A stretch of 19,444 bases of DNA, taken from Halieaceae bacterium UBA3479. GTDB taxonomy: Bacteria > Pseudomonadota > Gammaproteobacteria > Pseudomonadales > Halieaceae. The notes below the pieces were generated by a model. It saw only the letters and a list, made by a program, of their open reading frames with translations. It was not told the origin of the DNA and made no database searches. This document shows, piece after piece, positions 1-7,461 of this stretch. A program made the position numbers and the translations under genes. Where the stretch lies: NCBI GenBank assembly GCA_002377985.1, contig DFQW01000149.1, forward strand, positions 1-19,444. The letters run 5' to 3'. The number at the start of each line of letters is the position of its first letter. Within the stretch, counting starts at the first letter, position 1.

Positions 1-581
1 ACGAGAGAACGATGGCCCATCTCCGGCAACAAAAATGGCCACCAAGCCAATACGCGTTCGAGCGTTGCAAGGTTGGCGGTCAACGCCTCATCGAACAGAA
101 GTGCAGGTCGAATCACCGTGAAGGCCATATCATGACCCTCGCATATCTTTCTAAGCGCCGACTCTGCGAGCCATTTAGAACGGGCATACCGCTCCTCCGG
201 TTGAGCAACAGCCTCGGGAGGCGCCGCCGGGTCGGGGGACCCGGCCGAGACGATATTGAGAGAACTCACGTAGATAAATTGCCCCACGCCCGCCGTTATC
301 GCCAACCGCGCCAAGGATTCGGTGGCGTTCACGTTAACTTGCTCGTATTCCTGTGCAGAAGCCGCCCGGTGCGCCACACCGGCACAGTGAATAACCACGC
401 TTACATCGGTGAGAGCGTCGCGAGATACGGCCCCGACATTGGACAAGTCGCAAGGAATCCAATCGGCCCCCGAAACGCTGACTTCCCGCCTCCCCAGACA
501 TCGAAACCGAGCTCCGCCGGCTGAGAGTGCTGCCGCAACAGCACTGCCCAGATAACCCGTAGCACCCGTCAACAGCAACAA
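1..581 (-). CDS. NAD-dependent sugar-nucleotide epimerase/dehydratase, WbpV/GalE-like (3' end outside window)
   Basis: This is an extended short-chain dehydrogenase that probably epimerises or dehydrates a nucleotide sugar for surface polysaccharide synthesis. About 193 N-terminal residues are visible. The Rossmann motif TGATGYLG lies at residues 5-12. An NVNATESLA stretch and FIYVSSLNIV supply the central strand and the catalytic Ser region. YARSK gives the Tyr-x-x-x-Lys pair, and VIRPALLF follows. The usual YGPG-like segment after VIRP reads LLFDEA, a divergence. I place the start at the first TTG of a TTG-TTG-CTG run because it lies 5-9 nt behind a GGGGAGAAGG ribosome-binding sequence and puts the Rossmann fold at the N-terminus; no ATG or GTG fits. 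It follows the ComEA-like gene by 21 nt, in the same reading frame after that gene's TAA. The substrate cannot be told from this fragment. Confidence 0.85.
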   Translation of the reverse strand, partial: MLLLTGATGYLGSAVAAALSAGGARFRCLGRREVSVSGADWIPCDLSNVGAVSRDALTDVSVVIHCAGVAHRAASAQEYEQVNVNATESLARLAITAGVGQFIYVSSLNIVSAGSPDPAAPPEAVAQPEERYARSKWLAESALRKICEGHDMAFTVIRPALLFDEALTANLATLERVLAWWPFLLPEMGHRSL

Positions 582-602
582 GGTGCCCTTCTCCCCGTGC
601 TT

Positions 603-956
603 TTACTGAAGGCTGATGACGTCACGATTTTTCTCCACCGTATCGAGGCCGATACCGCGAACCGCAGCCAGCTCTTCGATGTGCTCAAATGGCCCATGAG
701 CCTCACGATACTCGATGATACGCTTGGCTTTGGTTATGCCAACGCCATGCAAGGCATCGGCCAACACTTCAGCGCTCGCGATATTGATATTAATGGGTTC
801 TTCGGCCGCGGCGAAACCTGATGTAACACCCATCACGAGAAGCCCCAAGGCCAACATAACAGCTTTTAGATAATTGCCTAGCGGAAGGAGGCCCTGCCCG
901 GATTGGCCTGCATTCAGCGCTTCTGGCAGCCACGTTTGAGAAGTCAGTTTATTCAT
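603..956 (-). CDS. ComEA-family helix-hairpin-helix protein, secreted
   Basis: This 117-residue protein has a basic/polar N-terminus, a hydrophobic core at residues 32-50 and a likely signal-peptidase site after FAAA (about residue 51). A ComEA-type double helix-hairpin-helix domain fills residues 57-117, with LHGVGITKAKRII and VRGIGLDTVEKN as the two hairpins. In this family the domain binds DNA non-specifically in the periplasm, for example during natural transformation. The ATG at 956 is preceded by GGAG at 8 nt. Starting instead at Met34 would remove the positive charge before the hydrophobic stretch, so the longer form is preferred. No other competence gene is in the window, so DNA uptake is a family-based inference. 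It sits between pyrF and the epimerase. Confidence 0.9.
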   Translation of the reverse strand: MNKLTSQTWLPEALNAGQSGQGLLPLGNYLKAVMLALGLLVMGVTSGFAAAEEPININIASAEVLADALHGVGITKAKRIIEYREAHGPFEHIEELAAVRGIGLDTVEKNRDVISLQ

Positions 957-1061
957 TGGTAGTGCTCCACTGGTTAAAGAGAAAGGATCCCGTTACCGGA
1001 ATCAGCACTCACTGTGGAGAAATCCTTGTTCTTTTGGCAGATCAGAGACTGCCCCTGAGAC

Positions 1062-1775
1062 CTAATGGTCAGCAATGTTGTTAAGTGAAGCCTGAATTTC
1101 AAGGACTTTGCCTGCGGGATCGGCGGCGCCGGTAACAGAGCGTCCGATCACGAGATGGGTAGCCCCCGCACCAACGGCTGCGACGGGCGTCACGACCCGC
1201 CTCTGATCCCCCGCATCATCGCCCGCCAAGCGAATACCAGGCGTCACCAGGCAAAAGCCTTCCCGGTGTCGCTCTGACAAAACGGCAGCCTCGGCGGCGG
1301 AGCAGACGACACCATCGAGACCTGACGCTGCTGCGAGACCTGCCAACTGCGAGACGCGATCCATAGGAGGCATGTCCCAACCGAGTTCAATGAGGTCTGA
1401 CCGCTCCATACTGGTCAACACGGTCACCGCAATCAGCAGGGGCCTCTGGGAATAGTTGACCAACGCCTCACGGGCAGCTGACATCATGCGCGACCCGCCC
1501 GTGGCGTGCACATTGACCATCCAGACCCCCAGATCTGCGGCGGCGGTGACCGCGCCGGCGACAGTGTTCGGAATGTCGTGAAATTTAAGATCGAGAAATA
1601 TCTCAAATCCCAACTCCTGGAGCGCACGCACAACGGGTGGCCCGGCATAGGTAAACAGCTGTTTCCCTACTTTGAGCCGAACCGTTTTTGGGTCTAGCTG
1701 ACGTGCCAGTTGCAGCGCTTCCTGACTTGACGAAAAATCCATCGCAACAATGATTCTGGGTCCGGCATCACCCAT
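1062..1775 (-). CDS. pyrF: Orotidine 5'-phosphate decarboxylase
   Basis: PyrF catalyses the last step of de novo UMP synthesis, decarboxylating OMP in the cytoplasm. The 237-residue product is a normal TIM barrel for the family (E. coli 245). The catalytic DxKxxD signature is present as [10 protein letters not shown], with Lys64 and Asp62/Asp67, and RLKVGKQLF supplies the earlier conserved Lys. PGIRLAGD and [12 protein letters not shown] near the C-terminus match the phosphate-binding loops. An in-frame open frame extends further upstream inside lapB, but the ATG at 1773-1775 is chosen because GGAG lies 7 nt before it and the family N-terminus begins there. It overlaps the end of lapB by 8 nt, so translation is probably coupled. 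lapA-lapB-pyrF is also the E. coli order. Confidence 0.96.
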   Translation of the reverse strand: MGDAGPRIIVAMDFSSSQEALQLARQLDPKTVRLKVGKQLFTYAGPPVVRALQELGFEIFLDLKFHDIPNTVAGAVTAAADLGVWMVNVHATGGSRMMSAAREALVNYSQRPLLIAVTVLTSMERSDLIELGWDMPPMDRVSQLAGLAAASGLDGVVCSAAEAAVLSERHREGFCLVTPGIRLAGDDAGDQRRVVTPVAAVGAGATHLVIGRSVTGAADPAGKVLEIQASLNNIADH

Positions 1776-2961
1776 TGGGCTGCTCCAGAAAGGCGCCCAA
1801 ATAGTGGATCGAGTCCCAATGCCTGCAACCCGGGCAGCGCCAGTGTCGTGACTTGCCCGAAAATCCACAGTGACCGCACCGGTATCCTGCGTCTGCATCG
1901 GCGAAGGCCGCAAGAATATTCCGCTCGGGACCGCTCGAGGTTGCGACCGTCTCACCCAACAGGAGAGAAGCAGCAATAGACGCCGAGGGATAGTCCTCCA
2001 AGGTTGAGCGCAGAAACGCCTGCGCCGCTTCTTTGCCCTCATGGATTGCCACTTGCTGCGCCAAAGCGCGCGCCAGAAGTGAACTGGGCTGCTTCGCATA
2101 GTAGCGCCGCAGGCAATTTAGCTGAAGCGTTGGATCGCTTTGCCCCGAGCAAATCTCCGCCAGGAGTGCCAACAAGTCGGGGGCACTTGCTCGACCACTG
2201 TTGATAATCAGCTCAAACTGCTGCAGTGCCTGCTCCGTGTCCTGCTCCGACAGGGCCAATCTGACGAGCCCCATCAGCGCGCGCAGTTCCTCCACATTGT
2301 CACGCAGCGCATCCTCAAAAAGCAGACGAGCGCCTCGCGCATCACCACTATCCAATGCCGTCTCTGCCTGTTCACAGAGATAATGACTCCGGAGCTGATG
2401 AGCCGCCTGTCCCTGATTACCCGCCGCCGACTCGTCCTTGGAAACATCAATCAGCGCTTCCGCTACTAAAACTGCCGACTGCCAATCCCTCTGTGCCTCG
2501 TGAACCTCGAGCAGATGTCTCCTGGCGGTTTGGCGAAGATCCGAAGACTGGGCGATCAAGTCGAGCAATAACTTTTCCGCCCGATCATAGAGACCTGCCG
2601 CAATGAAATCTCTGGCTAACTCCAAATGAGATTGGTGTAACTGAACTTCCGTGAGTTGGGGACGAGCCAATAAGCTCTGGTGGATTCGGATGGCCCGGTC
2701 AACTTCCCCTCGTTTTCGTAACACGCTACCCAGCGCAATGTGCGTATCCAGCGTCTCCTCGTTTACCGCCAGCGCCTCGGTAAAAGCGTCTACGGCACCC
2801 TCCTCCTCTCCGTCGAGTAAAAAATTAAAACCGCGATAATACTGTGAGGGAAGCTGGGCCTGCTCACCACTGCTCAGGCGCAAGCCACTTCTGGCGAGCA
2901 TCCAACCCGCAGCAATTGCGAGCACCAAGAGCAGAAGCAGGAGCCCGTTATTTAGGATCAT
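1768..2961 (-). CDS. lapB: Lipopolysaccharide assembly protein LapB (YciM), TPR protein with rubredoxin-like tail
   Basis: LapB is an inner-membrane-anchored cytoplasmic TPR protein. In E. coli it brings LpxC to the FtsH protease and so limits LPS synthesis. The 397-residue product (E. coli 389) has one N-terminal transmembrane helix (about residues 5-23), a long run of TPR-like helical repeats (about 40-345), and a C-terminal metal-binding module with Cys362, Cys365, Cys376 and Cys379 in two C-x-x-C knuckles. All key features are intact. The ATG at 2961 lies inside the end of lapA (14-nt overlap), and its ribosome-binding site is weak (GAG only), which suggests coupling to lapA translation. 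The 3' end overlaps pyrF. Confidence 0.95.
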   Translation of the reverse strand: MILNNGLLLLLLVLAIAAGWMLARSGLRLSSGEQAQLPSQYYRGFNFLLDGEEEGAVDAFTEALAVNEETLDTHIALGSVLRKRGEVDRAIRIHQSLLARPQLTEVQLHQSHLELARDFIAAGLYDRAEKLLLDLIAQSSDLRQTARRHLLEVHEAQRDWQSAVLVAEALIDVSKDESAAGNQGQAAHQLRSHYLCEQAETALDSGDARGARLLFEDALRDNVEELRALMGLVRLALSEQDTEQALQQFELIINSGRASAPDLLALLAEICSGQSDPTLQLNCLRRYYAKQPSSLLARALAQQVAIHEGKEAAQAFLRSTLEDYPSASIAASLLLGETVATSSGPERNILAAFADADAGYRCGHCGFSGKSRHWRCPGCRHWDSIHYLGAFLEQPNG

Positions 2962-3244
2962 TACTCGAATTTTTCCCTGTTGCCGCCGTCAACCGGTCGT
3001 TTTGCTTGCGCAAACGGCGAATCTCCGCACCGCGACCCATCAGTAGCAACGCACTGGATACCAAACCCAAAAAGACGCCCAATGCCATTGCGAGCAGTAT
3101 CCAGATCGCCAACGCCTGGGGTGGCAACTGAACCACAAGCAAGTCCAGCGGCACCTTCTCTGTATTTTGCACGGTGAACAACCCTCCGAGCGCCACCGCC
3201 AAAATGCCGGTAATAAGCATTAGCCCGCGCCTGATGAGTTGCAT
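2948..3244 (-). CDS. lapA: Lipopolysaccharide assembly protein LapA (DUF1049)
   Basis: LapA is a small inner-membrane partner of LapB in LPS assembly control. The 98-residue product has two membrane segments (about residues 6-25 and 44-69) separated by the conserved FTVQNTEKVPLDLL stretch. A short charged helix with coiled-coil character follows (about 70-88). This matches the size and plan of DUF1049/YciS proteins. It begins 3 nt after the ihfB stop and overlaps lapB by 14 nt, so ihfB-lapA-lapB-pyrF looks like one transcript. Its own ribosome-binding site is poor, so translation probably depends on ihfB. Confidence 0.92.
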   Translation of the reverse strand: MQLIRRGLMLITGILAVALGGLFTVQNTEKVPLDLLVVQLPPQALAIWILLAMALGVFLGLVSSALLLMGRGAEIRRLRKQNDRLTAATGKNSSNDPK

Positions 3245-3247
3245 GGC

Positions 3248-3544
3248 TCAGAAACCGGATCTGACGGCTCGGTTGACCCTCTCGCGCAGCTCTTTTCCGG
3301 GCTTGAAGTGAGGGACATGTTTACCCCGCAGCGACACGGCATCACCGGTTCTGGGGTTACGACCCTGCCGCGGCTCACGATAGTGCAGCGAAAAGCTGCC
3401 AAACCCGCGGATCTCGATTCTCTGTCCCGAGGACAAAGTCTCTGCCATGTGATCAATCAGCAGCTTGACCGCAAGCTCAACATCTTTGGGGCTCAATTGG
3501 CTCTGACTTTCTGCCATCAAATCAATCAATTCACTACGCGTCAT
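3248..3544 (-). CDS. ihfB: Integration host factor beta subunit
   Basis: IhfB pairs with IhfA to form the DNA-bending nucleoid protein IHF. The 98-residue product has the full HU/IHF fold: two N-terminal helices ([14 protein letters not shown] and following), the GFGSF turn at residues 47-51, and the beta-arm with RNPRTG at 62-67, where Pro64 is the expected intercalating residue. The [17 protein letters not shown] stretch and C-terminal [12 protein letters not shown] support the beta rather than alpha subunit, as does its position next to rpsA. The ATG is preceded by GGGAG at 8 nt. It is separated from rpsA by a terminator and has its own candidate promoter, so it probably leads the ihfB-lapA-lapB-pyrF transcript. 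Confidence 0.97.
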   Translation of the reverse strand: MTRSELIDLMAESQSQLSPKDVELAVKLLIDHMAETLSSGQRIEIRGFGSFSLHYREPRQGRNPRTGDAVSLRGKHVPHFKPGKELRERVNRAVRSGF

Positions 3545-3571
3545 GGCTACGCTCCCACAGTCGTTGCGGAT

Positions 3572-3600
3572 ATTCTGGCCGACGCCTCATTCATTGGCAA
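3572..3600 (-). promoter_or_regulatory. Candidate sigma-70 promoter for ihfB
   Basis: On the minus strand, TTGCCA (3600-3595; 5 of 6 to the -35 consensus) is followed after exactly 17 nt by CAGAAT (3577-3572; 4 of 6 to the -10 consensus, keeping the key A and final T). Transcription would start near 3565, giving a leader of about 20 nt before the ihfB ATG. The call rests on match and position only. Confidence 0.5.
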
Positions 3601-3610
3601 GTCATTCATT
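3598..3610 (-). promoter_or_regulatory. Candidate IHF binding site at the ihfB promoter
   Basis: The minus strand reads AATGAATGACTTG. Against the IHF consensus WATCAANNNNTTR this differs at one of nine defined positions (G for C). Just upstream is an A/T-rich run (AAAAAGCATTTTAAA), as many IHF sites have. The site overlaps the candidate -35 of ihfB, where binding would repress. AATGAATGA recurs once, 7 nt downstream. A single short match can occur by chance. Confidence 0.35.
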
Positions 3611-3652
3611 TTAAAATGCTTTTTGCGGCCTCTTGCGAAGGGCAAACCGGGC

Positions 3653-3681
3653 CAAAAAAAAGGCCGGCAAAGGGCCGGCCT
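3653..3681 (-). terminator. Intrinsic terminator after rpsA
   Basis: On the minus strand, an 8-bp G/C-rich stem (AGGCCGGC / GCCGGCCT, loop CCTTT) is followed immediately by eight T residues, starting about 20 nt after the rpsA stop. This is a textbook Rho-independent terminator. It separates the gyrA-to-rpsA unit from ihfB. Confidence 0.88.
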
Positions 3682-3700
3682 CGGGATTGCAAGCGAGACC

Positions 3701-5374
3701 TTACTGGTCGTCCATTTGAGCCTTGATCAGATCTCCGATCGTGCCGGGCGACGAGGCTTCATCCTGCTCTTTTAAAGAGGCAACCGCTTCCTTTTCATCG
3801 TCCATGTCCTTGGCTTTGATCGACAGGCCCAGACCGCGATTTTTACGATCAACATTAATGACCTTCGCCTCGACAGTGTCCCCTACGCTCAGCACTGACC
3901 GCGCATCATCGACACGATCAACGCTGATATCGGCTGCCTTCAGGTACCCATCAACTTCATTGGACAGTTTGATGGTAGCGCCCTTTGCATCCACCTCGGT
4001 TACGGTGCCGGTCACCAGACTGCCACGATCGTTATCGCTGACGAAAAGCGAGAAAGCGTCTTCTTCAAGCTGCTTGATACCCAGTGAGATACGCTCGCGC
4101 TCCGGATCAATCGACAGAATCACGGTTTCGATCTCATCACCTTTCTTGTAGCTACGCACAGCTTCCTCGCCGGTCTCGTTCCAGCTGATGTCGCTGAGGT
4201 GCACCAAGCCATCGATGTTGCCATCGAGGCCGATGAAAATGCCGAAGTCCGTGATTGACTTGATACTGCCCGAGATTTTGTCGCCTTTGGCATGATCAGT
4301 GGCGAAAGCATCCCACGGATTTTGCGTGCACTGCTTTATACCCAGGGAAATACGGCGACGCTCCTCGTCGATATCCAGCACCATGACCTCGACTTCGTCG
4401 CCGAGCTGCACGATCTTGGAAGGGTGAACATTCTTGTTCGTCCAATCCATTTCGGAAACGTGGACAAGACCCTCAACCCCTTCCTCAATTTCGGCAAAGC
4501 ATCCGTAATCTGTGAGGTTGGTGACCTTGGCGACGCAACGGCTACCCTCGGGATATCGACCCGTTATCTGTACCCATGGATCCTCGCCCAGCTGCTTGAG
4601 ACCAAGCGAAACGCGATTGCGCTCACGATCGAACTTAAGAATCTTGACGTCCATCTCCTGGCCAACTTCGACAATCTCACTGGGATGCTTAATGCGCTTC
4701 CAGGCCATGTCAGTGATGTGGAGCAGGCCGTCTACCCCACCCAGATCAACGAAGGCACCGTAGTCAGTCAGGTTCTTGACGACACCCTTAACCGATTGGC
4801 CTTCCTGCAGGTTCTCAAGGAGTTCCTCTCGCTCTGCGCTGTTCGCCGACTCCATTACGGCACGTCGAGACACCACAACGTTGTTACGCTTCTGGTCGAG
4901 CTTGATGACCTTGAACTCGAGTTCTTTACCTTCAAGATGCGTGGTCTCCCTGATCGGCCGGACGTCGATCAGTGAACCGGGAAGAAATGCGCGAATGGAT
5001 TCGATATCGACAGTAAAACCGCCTTTGACCTTGCCGTTGATCACACCCATAACCACTTCATCAGCGACATGCGCGGCTTCAAGGCTTTTCCAGGCTTCGG
5101 CGCGCTTGGCTTTCTCGCGGGACAGTTTGGTTTCGCCAAACCCGTCCTCCACGGTCTCCAGAGCGACCTGCACTTCGTCGCCGACGCTGAGACTGCACTC
5201 ACCATTGGCGTTAGTAAATTGGTCCAGGGGAATAACCCCCTCAGATTTCAACCCCGCGTGCACCGTGACCCATTCGTTGTCAATATCGATGACAACGCCT
5301 GTCACGATGGAACCCGGTTCCATGTCTACAGTTTGGAGGCTTTCTTCAAATAATTCGGCGAAGGATTCGCTCAT
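3701..5374 (-). CDS. rpsA: 30S ribosomal protein S1
   Basis: S1 binds mRNA leaders and helps the 30S subunit load messages that lack strong Shine-Dalgarno sequences. At 557 residues it has the same length as the E. coli protein. Six S1 (OB-fold) repeats are visible at roughly residues 19-87, 105-170, 190-258, 275-345, 362-432 and 449-517. The central repeats are the most regular, with signatures such as [22 protein letters not shown] and RISLGIKQ. An acidic C-terminal tail follows. The ATG at 5374 has only a weak GGGA-type ribosome-binding site, a known trait of rpsA in E. coli, where initiation depends on leader structure. The gene follows cmk after a 93-nt gap and ends at a strong terminator. 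Confidence 0.98.
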   Translation of the reverse strand: MSESFAELFEESLQTVDMEPGSIVTGVVIDIDNEWVTVHAGLKSEGVIPLDQFTNANGECSLSVGDEVQVALETVEDGFGETKLSREKAKRAEAWKSLEAAHVADEVVMGVINGKVKGGFTVDIESIRAFLPGSLIDVRPIRETTHLEGKELEFKVIKLDQKRNNVVVSRRAVMESANSAEREELLENLQEGQSVKGVVKNLTDYGAFVDLGGVDGLLHITDMAWKRIKHPSEIVEVGQEMDVKILKFDRERNRVSLGLKQLGEDPWVQITGRYPEGSRCVAKVTNLTDYGCFAEIEEGVEGLVHVSEMDWTNKNVHPSKIVQLGDEVEVMVLDIDEERRRISLGIKQCTQNPWDAFATDHAKGDKISGSIKSITDFGIFIGLDGNIDGLVHLSDISWNETGEEAVRSYKKGDEIETVILSIDPERERISLGIKQLEEDAFSLFVSDNDRGSLVTGTVTEVDAKGATIKLSNEVDGYLKAADISVDRVDDARSVLSVGDTVEAKVINVDRKNRGLGLSIKAKDMDDEKEAVASLKEQDEASSPGTIGDLIKAQMDDQ

Positions 5375-5467
5375 GATGGTATTCCCGATTTACGGAGTGC
5401 TAGGACTCCTGCCGACCCCAAGACCTGGTCGGGTTCATATTTTTGAGGCTCCGGCGGGGTCTAGCCG
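5375..5467 (-). promoter_or_regulatory. Structured rpsA leader, possible S1 autoregulatory region
   Basis: The 93-nt gap between cmk and rpsA can form successive small hairpins on the minus strand. One is CGGC/GCCG near the cmk stop. A second is a 6-bp CCGACC/GGTCGG stem at 5432-5412 with loop AGGTCTTGG. A third is a 5-bp GGAGT/ACTCC stem at 5409-5394 with loop CCTAGC, which hides an AGGAG. A more A/U-rich stretch then runs to the ATG. This resembles the multi-hairpin rpsA leaders known in gammaproteobacteria, where free S1 represses its own mRNA. Stems were found by eye, without energy calculation, and alternative pairings such as GACCCC/GGGGTC exist. Confidence 0.4.
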
Positions 5468-6163
5468 TTATTCCGAAGTCTCGCTCGTTAACCCTCTGTC
5501 CACCGCCAGTTCAAGCACGGTGTCGAGCACCACGTCCGGAGAAAGCTTTGAGCTATCAATCACGAACGCATCCTCAGCGGGCACCAAAGGAGAGGCGGTG
5601 CGCGACTGGTCTCGCCGGTCCCGCTCTTCGATGTCAGCCAGAAGGCGCGCGAGACTAACACTCTGCCCCTGACCCTGCAACTGGTGAAATCGCCGATTTG
5701 CCCTCTCGTGCGCAGTCGCGGTCAGGAAAATTTTCAGTGGCGACGCAGGAAATACGACAGTCCCCATATCGCGGCCATCCGCCACCAATCCGGGCAAGAC
5801 CGCGAGCTCCCGCTGTCGACACAACAAAGCCTCGCGAACGGCGGGTAACAGCGCCACTTGAGACGCATCGCGACCACCGTCCTCGGTGCGAATGGGCAAG
5901 CTGACGTCCTCGCTACCGAGGAAAACAGATACGCCGGCTGCGGCGGGCACAAAGCTGACGTCGAGCTGACGCGCCACCGCGACTACCTGCACCTCGTCGC
6001 TGAGGGGTATACCCCGGTGCCGACAGGCAAAACCCAACACCCGGTACAGCGCACCACTATCGAGCAAGCGCCATCCCAGATGTGCCGCTAACCTCTGGCT
6101 CAGCGTCCCTTTTCCGGCGCCACTGGGGCCATCTACACAGATGACGGGAACCGCTGTAGTCAC
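5468..6163 (-). CDS. cmk: Cytidylate kinase
   Basis: Cmk phosphorylates CMP and dCMP with ATP, recycling nucleotides released by RNA turnover and lipid synthesis. The 231-residue product carries the P-loop GPSGAGKGT at residues 12-20 with Lys18, LLDSGALYR for nucleotide binding, VADGRDMGTVVFP in the middle, and the basic lid RDRRDQSRTASPL. All are typical of bacterial CMP kinases. Its ATG overlaps the aroA stop by 4 nt (ATGA), showing translational coupling. It is the sixth gene of the gyrA-serC-pheA-tyrA-aroA-cmk-rpsA chain. Confidence 0.97.
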   Translation of the reverse strand: MTTAVPVICVDGPSGAGKGTLSQRLAAHLGWRLLDSGALYRVLGFACRHRGIPLSDEVQVVAVARQLDVSFVPAAAGVSVFLGSEDVSLPIRTEDGGRDASQVALLPAVREALLCRQRELAVLPGLVADGRDMGTVVFPASPLKIFLTATAHERANRRFHQLQGQGQSVSLARLLADIEERDRRDQSRTASPLVPAEDAFVIDSSKLSPDVVLDTVLELAVDRGLTSETSE

Positions 6164-7461
6164 GTTTCAGCAACTTCAAGGCGCAGACCCACGCGATTCG
6201 CCAGCGCCGCAAAGCCCGGAAAGGAGGTCGCTACATGGGCGCAGTCCGCTACTTTTATACGGTCTGACGCGCGCAGCGCAGCGATGGCAAAACTCATCGC
6301 GATGCGGTGGTCGTGGTGTGTCTCGATAACGCCACCTCTCATATCGCCACCGGTTACCGCGATGCCGTCGGGATACACGGAGTTCCTAATACCGAGCCGG
6401 GTCAACCCCTCAGCCATACTGGCAATGCGGTCACTCTCCTTCACACGCAGCTCCTCAGCGCCACGCAATACCGTCACGCCTTCGGCGCAGGCGGCTGCAA
6501 TCAGAATCGCCGGGAGCTCATCGATGGCCAAAGGGACTTCCTCCACGGGGATTTCAATACCTCTGAGCGGTGCCGAGCGAATTCTCAGGTCCGCCACTGG
6601 CTCTCCGCCCACATCACGTTCGTTGCTCATGGTGATATCGGCACCCATGGCTCTCAGAATTCTGATCACACCATCGCGGGTGGGATTAATGCCCACATGC
6701 TCCAACACGAGGTCGGAACCCTCGGCGATAGAGGCGCCGACCATAAAAAAGGCAGCAGAGGATATATCGGCTGGGATATCGACCGTTGTGCCGCGCAACG
6801 TCCCTCCACCGTCAACGCCGATACAACCGGACGCCACGTGCACAGGGTAGCCAAAACCTCTTAGCATACGTTCAGTGTGATCTCTCGTTGCCGCGGGTTC
6901 GGCGACTGAAGTAAAGCCCTCTGCATAAAGCCCCGCCAACAGCACGCTCGATTTAACCTGCGCACTGGCCACGGGCAATTCGTAGTGCACTCCCTGCAAT
7001 TTACGGCCGCCCGTGATCTCCAGCGGTGGGTAGCCCTCGCGAGAACTGATCAGCGCACCCATTTGGGTCAGCGGCGTGATCACGCGTCCCATAGGTCGAC
7101 GCAGTAATGACTCATCTCCGGTCAACGTGCTGCTGAACGACTGTCCGGCCAACAGGCCTGCCATGAGCCTGATGCTGGTTCCGGAATTACCCACATCCAT
7201 GATCCCATTGGGCGGTTGCAGACCCCCAAGGCCCACGCCCTCAATGGTGAGTCGTCCGGATTGGGGGTCACTGATGATCACACCCATTTCGCGAAAAGCG
7301 CTCAGCGTAGCGAGGGCGTCCTCACCTTCCAGAAAACCACTGACCTCAGTTTTTCCCTCTGCGATAGATCCCAGCATGATCACTCTGTGCGACATCGATT
7401 TGTCGCCGGGCACGCGAATGCTGCCAGACAGGTTACCCCCTGGTTGAACAAAGAAATGCAT
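6160..7461 (-). CDS. aroA: 3-phosphoshikimate 1-carboxyvinyltransferase (EPSP synthase), class II-like
   Basis: AroA joins phosphoenolpyruvate to shikimate-3-phosphate in the sixth step of the shikimate pathway. The 433-residue product has the expected residues: GDKSMSHR with Lys21, DVGNSGTSIR at 89-98, RPMGRV at 122-127, SAQVKS at 166-171, Asp314 in AIDELPAI and Glu342 in ELRVKESDR. Several of these (RPMGRV, ATRDHTERML, GEPVADLRIRS, HRIAMSF) resemble class II EPSP synthases more than the E. coli type. The position that is Ala100 in the CP4 class II enzyme is Gly94 here. The gene starts one base into the tyrA stop codon (TGATG) and overlaps cmk by 4 nt. In Pseudomonas the same two domains are fused as one protein; here they are separate. 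Confidence 0.97.
   Translation of the reverse strand: MHFFVQPGGNLSGSIRVPGDKSMSHRVIMLGSIAEGKTEVSGFLEGEDALATLSAFREMGVIISDPQSGRLTIEGVGLGGLQPPNGIMDVGNSGTSIRLMAGLLAGQSFSSTLTGDESLLRRPMGRVITPLTQMGALISSREGYPPLEITGGRKLQGVHYELPVASAQVKSSVLLAGLYAEGFTSVAEPAATRDHTERMLRGFGYPVHVASGCIGVDGGGTLRGTTVDIPADISSAAFFMVGASIAEGSDLVLEHVGINPTRDGVIRILRAMGADITMSNERDVGGEPVADLRIRSAPLRGIEIPVEEVPLAIDELPAILIAAACAEGVTVLRGAEELRVKESDRIASMAEGLTRLGIRNSVYPDGIAVTGGDMRGGVIETHHDHRIAMSFAIAALRASDRIKVADCAHVATSFPGFAALANRVGLRLEVAET

Noticed and set aside
1036..1053. Inverted repeat GGCAG/CTGCC after pyrF as a possible terminator
   Set aside because: The stem is only 5 bp and is followed by AAAAG on the minus strand, with no T-run; it does not meet the intrinsic terminator pattern.
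1776..2099. N-terminal extension of PyrF to the upstream ATG
   Set aside because: The extra 108 residues overlap lapB, are Arg-rich and unlike PyrF, and the internal ATG at 1775 has a good ribosome-binding site.
4776..5672. A long plus-strand open frame (about 298 codons) opposite rpsA and cmk
   Set aside because: It is antisense to two clear genes, is rich in Ser/Arg/Thr as expected of a shadow frame, shows no domain, and crosses the rpsA leader.
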